A stretch of DNA of 64,000 nucleotides from Micromonospora sp. RP3T. Its GTDB lineage: Bacteria > Actinomycetota > Actinomycetes > Mycobacteriales > Micromonosporaceae. Position 1 is the stretch's first letter. Each line of letters starts with the position of its first letter. Below, one piece after another: positions 33,065-39,780 of this stretch. The position numbers and the translations under genes were made by a program. Under the pieces are notes generated by a model. The model did not search any database. It was not told where the DNA came from and saw only the letters and a program-made list of their open reading frames with translations. The stretch is taken from NCBI RefSeq assembly GCF_003027925.1, contig NZ_PYPS01000008.1:1-64000 (forward strand). The letters run 5' to 3'.

Positions 33065-35347
33065 CCGCAGCTCCGAGGCGTACGCCCGGCCGGCCGCGTC
33101 GGTCAGCCAGGCGTCGCCGGGGCCGGGCAGCAGCTCGGTGACGGTCAACCCGACCCGGTCCCCGCCCCGCTCGTGCGCGCCGCGCAGCAGCGTGCACAGC
33201 AGCCGGGTGTAGACGCCGCTGGTCAGGTCCACGAAGGTGGGCTTGAGTTCGGTGTCGACCCGGACGAAGACCTGCTCGGGCAGGCCGAGCGCGCGCCGCC
33301 AGCGCCGCACCGCGAGGTAGCGCGCCCGCTCGCCCTTCACCGTGTGCAGCCCGGTCGCGCCGACCGTGGTGCGCCACGTCTCCCGCACCAGCACCAGATC
33401 GTCGACGGTGACCCGGGGCGTGTGCCCGGCGTTCCCGGCCAGCTTCCACGTGTCGAACACCTGGTGGTCGACGAGCGGCGCGAACACCTCCAGCAGCGGC
33501 CACTGCCGCCCGTCCCCGGCGTACGCCCGCAGGCCGCCGTCGGCATCGGGTCGCACCGTGAGGTCGGTGATCGGCACGAGGCGGTCCGGGTCGGCACCGG
33601 GTGCGCCGGTGAAGCCGAGCTGCGCGTCGGCCGGTCCGTGCAGCCACTCCGCGATGCGGGCGGTGTGCCGGGGCCAGTCCACCGGGGCCAGCAGCCGCAC
33701 CCGGCCCTCGGGCAGGTCGGCGCGCATGGCGTCGCGCAGCCGCTGCGGATCGGGGTGGCCGTGGGCGAAGAAGTGCGTGTCGAACGCGGCCAGGGCCACG
33801 TGCAGCTCGCCGAGCACGACGGTGACGTCGCCGCGCCGCAGCGCCGCCTCGTCCGGGGCGCACAGGTGCACGTCCGGGCTGTGGATCCGGGCGGCGGCCC
33901 AGCCGGGCGCGGTGGCGGGGAACGCGGCGGCGACCCGGGCGGTCAGCTCGGCGGCGTCGAAGCGCAACTCGCGGGCGTCGGGGTCGGCGTCGGCCAGCCC
34001 GAGCACGGTCGCCCAGCGGGCCAGGAAGTCGGCGGTGACGGCGGCGCTGGGCGGGTCCGCCCCGAACACCACCGCCTGGGCGTGGAACCACAGGTCGGCC
34101 AGGGGCACGTCCGGGCTCCCCGCGTCGGCCGACAGGTCGCGGTGGAGGGCGGCCAGCGCGTCGGCGTACGCGTCGCCGATCGCCGCCGTCAGCCACCGCG
34201 CCGACAGCAGCAGCGGCTCCAGCGGGGCGAGCCGGCGCAGCAGCGCGTCGCCGAAACGGATGTCGAGGTCGCGTACGGTCTCCAGATGGCACAGGGTGCG
34301 CCCGGCGTACACCTCGCCGGGCTGGTGCCGCGCGGGCCGGCCGGTCAGCTCGACGAACCGGCGCTCCAGCGTGGACATCGCCGCGGCCAGCGCGTCGGGG
34401 TCGTCGGCGGCGGCCACCGCGTCGCGTAGCGCGCCGATCTCGGCCAGCTCGCCGAGCAGCCGGGCGCGGAGCGCGTCGTCGCCGATCGCGGCGAGCTGGT
34501 CACGCAGCGCGTCCTCGGCGGTGAGGTCGACCGGCAGGTCGAAGCCGATCCGCAGCACGCCGCTGCCGGCGAGCGCGTCGAGTTGCGCGTGCACGTCGGC
34601 GGCGCGGCGGAAACCGCTGGCCGGGTCCGCGAGCACCCCGGCGACGAGGTCCCCGACCCGTGGCCGCCGTCGGGCCAGCGCCAGCAGCGCGGCCGTCCCC
34701 GCCGGCAGCGCCTGCGGCGCGCGGTGCGGGTGCCGCAGCACCCGGTCCCGCAGCGTCAACTCCGGCGACAGGCGCACCGGCAGCCAGTCGCGGACGCCGG
34801 CCGTGTGGGCGAACGCCGCGCCGAGCGCGTCCAGCCCCCACCGTTCCAGGAAGACCCGGCGGTCCCGGGTCAGGGCCGGACCCGGCCGTACGGTGACGAC
34901 CGGACCCGGACCGCCCAGCTCGGTCCAGCAGATCGGGCCGAAGAAGCCGACCGTGTCGTTCTTGAGGCAGTAGCGCTGCCAGTACTTCGCCACCACCTCC
35001 TCCCGGTGGCGCCGGCGCAGGTTGCGCGGGGCGTGCGGGCCGTCCCGCCGGATCGCGTCGACAGCCACCAGCACCGCCGGGTTCTGCCAGGTGAGCGCCG
35101 TGCGGAACGCGTCGTCCCGGGCGACGTCGTGGACCGCCCGGCCCAGCTCGGCGGCGGCGGCGTCGAACGCGGCGTCGAACGTGGCCTCGTCGCAGGCCCC
35201 GGCGAGGTGGGCGTCGGCGACGGCGGCGAGCGCGGGCGCGGCGAACCGGCGCATCCCGGCGGCCGGGAAGCCGGCCGAGCGCAGCAGCGCGGAACGCCAG
35301 ACGTGCCACGGGGTTCCGGTCAGGGGCGTGAGATGCTCTCGGGGCAC
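33032..35347 (-). CDS. Second LanB-like / PEARL-like ligase homologue
   Basis: A 771-residue paralogue of the gene at 21082-23385. Shared segments include WQNPAVLVAVDAIR, YWQRYCLKNDTVGFFGPICW, RIHSPDVHL, VRETWRTTVGATGL and LPEQVFVRVDTELKPTFVDL. Like its paralogue it has only the aminoacyl-tRNA-dependent domain and no elimination domain. GTG 35347 was chosen because it aligns with the paralogue start (HLTPLTG against HLVPLGD); ATG 35395 is possible but would overlap the divergent KASIII start. Its 3' end runs 33 bases into the end of the NRPS-MFS gene. Two such enzymes suggest two tRNA-dependent additions or two substrates. Confidence 0.85.
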   Translation of the reverse strand: MPREHLTPLTGTPWHVWRSALLRSAGFPAAGMRRFAAPALAAVADAHLAGACDEATFDAAFDAAAAELGRAVHDVARDDAFRTALTWQNPAVLVAVDAIRRDGPHAPRNLRRRHREEVVAKYWQRYCLKNDTVGFFGPICWTELGGPGPVVTVRPGPALTRDRRVFLERWGLDALGAAFAHTAGVRDWLPVRLSPELTLRDRVLRHPHRAPQALPAGTAALLALARRRPRVGDLVAGVLADPASGFRRAADVHAQLDALAGSGVLRIGFDLPVDLTAEDALRDQLAAIGDDALRARLLGELAEIGALRDAVAAADDPDALAAAMSTLERRFVELTGRPARHQPGEVYAGRTLCHLETVRDLDIRFGDALLRRLAPLEPLLLSARWLTAAIGDAYADALAALHRDLSADAGSPDVPLADLWFHAQAVVFGADPPSAAVTADFLARWATVLGLADADPDARELRFDAAELTARVAAAFPATAPGWAAARIHSPDVHLCAPDEAALRRGDVTVVLGELHVALAAFDTHFFAHGHPDPQRLRDAMRADLPEGRVRLLAPVDWPRHTARIAEWLHGPADAQLGFTGAPGADPDRLVPITDLTVRPDADGGLRAYAGDGRQWPLLEVFAPLVDHQVFDTWKLAGNAGHTPRVTVDDLVLVRETWRTTVGATGLHTVKGERARYLAVRRWRRALGLPEQVFVRVDTELKPTFVDLTSGVYTRLLCTLLRGAHERGGDRVGLTVTELLPGPGDAWLTDAAGRAYASELRLQIVDPAQSR

Positions 35348-35353
35348 CCGGCA

Positions 35354-35359
35354 ATGGTA
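35354..35359 (-). promoter_or_regulatory. Possible -10 box for the minus-strand LanB-like gene (leaderless)
   Basis: On the minus strand TACCAT lies 6 bases before GTG 35347, so transcription could begin at the start codon. No good -35 box is seen. The gap to the divergent KASIII gene is only 46 bases, so the two promoters must overlap. Confidence 0.3.
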
Positions 35360-35393
35360 GGCATCGACGGGATCCACGGCGGGACGGGCGAAC

Positions 35394-36404
35394 ATGAGCT
35401 TCGGGCTGGTGTCCTTCGGGGAGGCGCTCGGCGATCCGGCGCCGGTGGCGGACGTGGTGGGGGAGTACACCGACGACGTGCAGCGGGTCCTCGGCTACGG
35501 CTACCGGCAGGTGCACCGCGCCGCCCCGGGGGTCGGCGTGACCGACCTCGCCGAGCGGGCCGCCCGTCGGGCGCTCGACGCCGCCGCGCTGGCCGCCGCC
35601 GAGGTGGACCTGCTGGTGCTGGCCGTCACCGACGTCACCGAACACCTCTACTGGGACGCCGCCGCGGACCTGGCGCACCGGCTCGGCCTGGTGGACGCCG
35701 AGGCGGTGCTGCTCACCCAGGCGTGCACCACCGGCGTGCTCAGCCTCGACACCGTCGCGGGCCGGTTCGCCACCCACCCGGGGTACGCCACCGCGCTGGT
35801 GGTGGCCGCGAACCGGACCTGTGAGGCGTACTGGAACCGGATGGACACCCAGCCGATGGTGTTCTCCGACGGCGCGGTCGCCACGGTGGCCCGGCGCGGG
35901 CACCCGCGGCTGCGCTGGCTGGCCACCGAGGCCGTGACCGACGGCCGCTACGCCGGGTTCCACCGGCTCGACAGCGGCGGCGCGGCGACGCCCTTCGGGT
36001 CCGGCGGCGAACCGCCCACCGCCCTCGACGGGTGGCACGTGATGGAGTTCTTCGACTACGACGCCGAGCAGTTCGCGCAGTTCGCCCGCGAGCTCGACGA
36101 ACGGGCCGTGCGGGTCACCGAGCGGGCCTGCGCCCGGGCCGGTGTCGCGGTCGCCGACCTGGCGCGGCTGATCCTGGTCGGCGACAACGAGCGGGCCATG
36201 ACGTCGCTGGCCGAGGCGCACGGCGTGCCGCTGGCCCGGACCAACCGGGAGCTGGCCGCCGAGCACGGGCACCTCGGGGCCGCGGACCAGCTCTTCGGGC
36301 TGAGCCGCCTGCTGGCCGCCGGGGAGCTGGTCGAGGGCGACCGGGTCGCGTTGATCTCGCTGGGCCGGGGCATGCACTGGGCCTGTACCATCATCGCGGT
36401 ATAG
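35394..36404 (+). CDS. KASIII-like (FabH-like) acyltransferase/synthase with atypical triad
   Basis: A 336-residue thiolase-fold protein related to 3-oxoacyl-ACP synthase III. The nucleophile is Cys111 in TQACTTGVLS. The HQAN segment of true KASIII enzymes reads VGDNER, and the GNTSA segment reads GHLGAAD, so the usual His and Asn are replaced. Such variants are often acyl-transferring rather than chain-extending (known for CerJ- and tetronate-type relatives). With the following ACP and 2-oxoacid-dehydrogenase-like genes it probably moves an acyl or C2 unit from an ACP onto a biosynthetic acceptor. It starts the second plus-strand operon, head-to-head with the LanB-like gene. Confidence 0.82.
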   Translation: MSFGLVSFGEALGDPAPVADVVGEYTDDVQRVLGYGYRQVHRAAPGVGVTDLAERAARRALDAAALAAAEVDLLVLAVTDVTEHLYWDAAADLAHRLGLVDAEAVLLTQACTTGVLSLDTVAGRFATHPGYATALVVAANRTCEAYWNRMDTQPMVFSDGAVATVARRGHPRLRWLATEAVTDGRYAGFHRLDSGGAATPFGSGGEPPTALDGWHVMEFFDYDAEQFAQFARELDERAVRVTERACARAGVAVADLARLILVGDNERAMTSLAEAHGVPLARTNRELAAEHGHLGAADQLFGLSRLLAAGELVEGDRVALISLGRGMHWACTIIAV

Positions 36405-36475
36405 GCATCGATCATCCGGTCTGTGCCAGCGCGCCGCCGCTGCCGCCGGAGGACCCGTTCCGGAAGGGACACGGC

Positions 36476-36709
36476 ATGTCCAGTCGGCTGGTGCGGCTCG
36501 TCGCCGACGTGCTGGAGCTGCCGGTCGACGAGGTCGACGCGCAGACCGGGCCGGCCACCACGGCCGCCTGGGTGAGCCTGCGGCACCTCCAGATCGTCGC
36601 GGCGGTCGAGGACGCCTACCGGGTCACCATCACCCCGCGGGAGATCCGGACCGTGCGGTCGGTGGCGGACCTGCGCGCGCTGCTGGCGCGGCGGGGCGTC
36701 GAGGAATGA
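36476..36709 (+). CDS. Acyl carrier protein
   Basis: A 77-residue free-standing carrier protein. The expected phosphopantetheine Ser is in AWVSLRHLQIV (V-S-L where most ACPs have D-S-L), followed by the helix AAVEDAYRVTIT and VRSVADLRALL, the usual ACP helix pattern. ATG 36476 follows a GGAAGGG site. It overlaps the next gene by ATGA. It most likely carries the unit produced by the E1/E2 proteins encoded next, to be used by the KASIII-like protein or the assembly line. Confidence 0.82.
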   Translation: MSSRLVRLVADVLELPVDEVDAQTGPATTAAWVSLRHLQIVAAVEDAYRVTITPREIRTVRSVADLRALLARRGVEE

Positions 36710-37611
36710 CTGCCGTCGCGCCGTCCCCGCTCGGCGACGCCGACCTCGACGCCGGGCTGTTCATCCGCCGCTTCGAGGAGGAGCTGCTCCGCCTGTACGC
36801 CGACGGCCACCTCGCCGGCACCACCCACACCTGCCTGGGCCAGGAACACATCCCGGTCGCGCTGGCCCCGTTGCTGACCGGGGACTTCGTGTTCAGCAAC
36901 CACCGGGGGCACGGGCACTACCTGGCCCACCGCGCCGACCCGCACGGCCTGCTGGCGGAACTGCTCGGCCGGGACGGCGGGGTGTGCCACGGGCACGGCG
37001 GCAGCCAGCACCTGCGCCGGGACGGGTTCCTGTCCACCGGCGTGCAGGGGGAGAGCCTGCCCGCCGCGGTCGGCGTCGGGCTGCACCTCAACCGCACCGG
37101 GCAGGACCGGATCGTGGCGGCCTACGTCGGCGACGGCACCTGGGGCGAGGGTGCGGTCTACGAGGCGCTCAACATGGCGCAGCTCTGGCGGGTGCCGCTG
37201 CTGGTGGTGGTGGAGCACAACCGGATCGCCCAGTCCACGCCGACCACCGCGCAGTTGGCCGGCACCATCGCCGGCCGGGTGGCCGGGTTCGGGATCACCG
37301 TCAGCGAGTCGGACTCGCTCGACCTCAACGAGGTGCGGGCCGGCGCCGCGCCGCACGTCGCGCGGGTCCGCGCCGCCCGGCAACCGCACGTGCTGGTGCA
37401 GCACACGGTCCGGCTCGGCCCGCACAGCAAGGGCGACGACTCCCGCGACGCCGACGAGCTGCGCGAGCTGCGGCGGCTCGACTGGCTGGAGCGCTACGCC
37501 ACCGCGTACCCGGAGCAGTTCTCGGCGGTGGACGCGCGGGCCCGGCGGCGGGTCGCGGACGTCTCGGCCGAGGTGCTGTCCCGGCCGTTGGTGAGCGGCG
37601 GCGTGGCGTGA
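36706..37611 (+). CDS. TPP-dependent 2-oxoacid dehydrogenase / transketolase-type E1 alpha subunit
   Basis: A 301-residue thiamine-diphosphate enzyme subunit. It has GQEHIPVAL, FSNHRGHGHYLA and GGSQHL, plus the TPP/Mg2+ motif starting GDGTWGEGAVYEALN and closing with EHN about 30 residues later. This is the E1-alpha pattern of pyruvate, acetoin and branched-chain dehydrogenases. It pairs with the E1-beta part of the next protein. The same arrangement (E1-alpha, E1-beta/E2 fusion, ACP) is known from naphthyridinomycin (NapB/NapD) and quinocarcin (QncN/QncL), where a ketose-derived glycolyl unit is moved to an ACP. Whether this one uses a ketose or a 2-oxoacid is not visible. Confidence 0.9.
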   Translation: MTAVAPSPLGDADLDAGLFIRRFEEELLRLYADGHLAGTTHTCLGQEHIPVALAPLLTGDFVFSNHRGHGHYLAHRADPHGLLAELLGRDGGVCHGHGGSQHLRRDGFLSTGVQGESLPAAVGVGLHLNRTGQDRIVAAYVGDGTWGEGAVYEALNMAQLWRVPLLVVVEHNRIAQSTPTTAQLAGTIAGRVAGFGITVSESDSLDLNEVRAGAAPHVARVRAARQPHVLVQHTVRLGPHSKGDDSRDADELRELRRLDWLERYATAYPEQFSAVDARARRRVADVSAEVLSRPLVSGGVA

Positions 37612-39686
37612 CCCGCGCCGAACGGGTGAGCGAGAACCTCAACCGCGCCCTGCACGAGCTGTTCGCCGCCGACGACCGGGTCTGGCTGCTGGGTGAGGAC
37701 GTCGCCGACCCGTACGGCGGCGCGTTCAAGGCCACCCGGGGGCTGTCCACCGCCTACCCGGACCGGGTGCTGTCGACGCCGCTGAGCGAGAACGGCATCA
37801 CCGGCGTCGCCGGTGGCCTGGCGCTCTGCGGTGACACCGTGATCGTCGAGATCATGTTCGGCGACTTCGCCGGTCTCGCGTTCGACCCGATCCTCAACCT
37901 CCTCACCAAGTCCGTCAGCATGTACGGCGAGCGCACCCCGATGCGGGTGGTGGTCCGCTGCCCGGTGGGCGGCGGGCGGGGCTACGGCGCGACGCACAGC
38001 CAGAGCGTGCAGAAGCACTTCATCGGCATCCCGCACCTCGCGCTCTTCGAACTGTCGCCCCTGCACGACGCGGCCGACGTGCTCGCCGCCGCGCTGCGCC
38101 GGGGCGAACCGGCGATGCTGTTCGAGGACAAGATCCTCTACACCCGCCGCCGGTACGTCGACGGCCGCGTCGACGACCGCTTCGCCGTCGAGATGCGGGG
38201 CGCGGACCGCAACTGGGCCCGCGTGCACGACCCGGCCGTCGACACCGCGCCGACGCTCGTCATCGCGCCCGGCGGGGTCGCCGAGCGGGCCATCGCCGCC
38301 GCGCGGGACGCCGCCGGGCGGGGCCGCGCCGTCGAGGTGCTGGTGCCGGCCCGGCTCTATCCGGTCGACGTGGACGGGCTGCGCGGCGTGCTCGACGGCG
38401 CGGCCGGGGTGATCGTCGCCGAGGAGAGCACGGCCGGCGGCACCTGGGGCGGTGAGGTCGCCGCCCGGCTGCACGCCGAGGCGTGGCCGCTGCTACGCCG
38501 GCCGGTCGAGCTGGTCAGCTCCGCCGACCGGGTCATTCCGTCCGCCCCGCACCTGGAACGCGCGGTCCTGCTCGGCGCGGACACCATCCTGGAGCGGATC
38601 ATGCGGGTTCCGGCCGGCGGGCCCGCCGCGCCGCGCGCGGCCGGCGTCGACCCGCCGCCGGCCGGGTCGCGTCCGGCGGGTACCACCGAGCCGGGTGTCC
38701 CGGTGCGGGTGCCCACGCTCAACCCGACCGACGAGAGCTACCTGCTGCTGGAGTGGCTGGCGCCGGCCGGCGCCACCGTCGGCGTCGGGGAGCCGATCGC
38801 GGCGGTGGAGACCGCCAAGGCGATCGAGGAGCTGGCCGCGACGCACGCCGGCGTGCTGCGGCACGACGTGGCCGCCGGGGCGGACTGCGTCCCGGGCGGC
38901 GTCATCGGCCGCGTCCTGCCGGTCGGGGCCGCGCCCGCCCCGACCGCGCCCGCCCCGGAAGCGCCGCCGGCCCCGGAAGCGCCGCCGGGCCGGGCCGTCG
39001 CGGCCCGGCCGCCGATGGCGTCGCCGGTCGGACGGCCGTTGTCACCGGCGCAACGCCGCGTCGCCGAGGTGGTGGCGACCTCGCACCGGGAGATCCCGGC
39101 CGCGTTCACCGTGGTGCGCGTCGACGTGACGGCCGCCCTCGGGTACGCCCGCCGGACCGCCGAGGAGACCGGCGCCGACGTCGGCCTCACCGAGCTCGTC
39201 ATCGCCGAGGTGGCCGCGCTGCACGACCGGTTCCCCGACCTGTACGCCACGCTCACCGGCGACGGCCGGGTGCGCGACGCGGCGCAGCCGGCGATCGCGC
39301 TGACCGTCGACGTCGGCACCGGCCTGTTCCTGCCGGTGATCCGCGACGCCGCGAAGCTGGACCTGGGCGACCTCGCCGACACCGTGGTCGCGCTGCGCAT
39401 GCGGGCGCTGCGCAACCGGCTCGGCGAGGACGACATGGCCGACATGAACTTCCTGGTCGCGCTCAACGACACCCCGGGCGTGACCCACGCCCGGCCGATC
39501 ATCCCGCCCGGTGTCACCTGCGCGCTGTCGGTGCCCGACGTGCACCGCGAGGTCGTGCTCGACGCGGACGGCGGGTTACGCGAGCGGACCACCGCCGACC
39601 TCGGCCTGGCCTACGACCACCGGCTGGTCAACGGGGCGCGGGCCGGCGCGTACCTGGCCGCGCTCGCCGCCGCCCTGCGCCGGTGA
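37608..39686 (+). CDS. E1-beta / lipoyl / E2 acyltransferase fusion
   Basis: A 692-residue fusion. Residues 1-330 are an E1-beta subunit (LLGEDVADPYGG, TPLSENGITGVAGG, PVGGGRGYGATHSQS). A lipoyl domain follows with the modified Lys in VETAKAIEEL (about 403). After an Ala/Pro-rich linker (about 440-475) comes an E2 acyltransferase domain ending YDHRLVNGARAGAYLAAL; Asn instead of Asp in HRxxNG also occurs in active enzymes. No E3 gene is nearby, which fits a complex that transfers its acyl group without redox turnover or borrows E3. GTG overlaps the E1-alpha stop. Codon 657 (39576-39578) is TTA, a rare leucine codon in such genomes. Confidence 0.9.
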   Translation: MTRAERVSENLNRALHELFAADDRVWLLGEDVADPYGGAFKATRGLSTAYPDRVLSTPLSENGITGVAGGLALCGDTVIVEIMFGDFAGLAFDPILNLLTKSVSMYGERTPMRVVVRCPVGGGRGYGATHSQSVQKHFIGIPHLALFELSPLHDAADVLAAALRRGEPAMLFEDKILYTRRRYVDGRVDDRFAVEMRGADRNWARVHDPAVDTAPTLVIAPGGVAERAIAAARDAAGRGRAVEVLVPARLYPVDVDGLRGVLDGAAGVIVAEESTAGGTWGGEVAARLHAEAWPLLRRPVELVSSADRVIPSAPHLERAVLLGADTILERIMRVPAGGPAAPRAAGVDPPPAGSRPAGTTEPGVPVRVPTLNPTDESYLLLEWLAPAGATVGVGEPIAAVETAKAIEELAATHAGVLRHDVAAGADCVPGGVIGRVLPVGAAPAPTAPAPEAPPAPEAPPGRAVAARPPMASPVGRPLSPAQRRVAEVVATSHREIPAAFTVVRVDVTAALGYARRTAEETGADVGLTELVIAEVAALHDRFPDLYATLTGDGRVRDAAQPAIALTVDVGTGLFLPVIRDAAKLDLGDLADTVVALRMRALRNRLGEDDMADMNFLVALNDTPGVTHARPIIPPGVTCALSVPDVHREVVLDADGGLRERTTADLGLAYDHRLVNGARAGAYLAALAAALRR

Positions 39687-39721
39687 CCGGGCGGACCCGG
39701 ACGCATCGTCGACAGGCGATC

Positions 39722-39727
39722 TAAACT
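39722..39727 (+). promoter_or_regulatory. Possible -10 box for the AfsR/SARP gene
   Basis: TAAACT at 39722-39727 fits TAnnnT well and lies 53 bases before ATG 39781, in the 94-base gap after the E1/E2 gene. No convincing -35 box is visible. It suggests the regulator has its own promoter. Confidence 0.35.
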
Positions 39728-39780
39728 CCGTCGCGGAGCACCGTGAGTGGTCGGTGACCGCCTCCGACGGGGTGATCAGC

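Noticed and set aside
39600..39640. Asn instead of Asp in the E2 motif (HRLVNG) as a sign of inactivity
   Set aside because: Asn occurs at this place in active E2 enzymes such as that of Azotobacter, as I recall.
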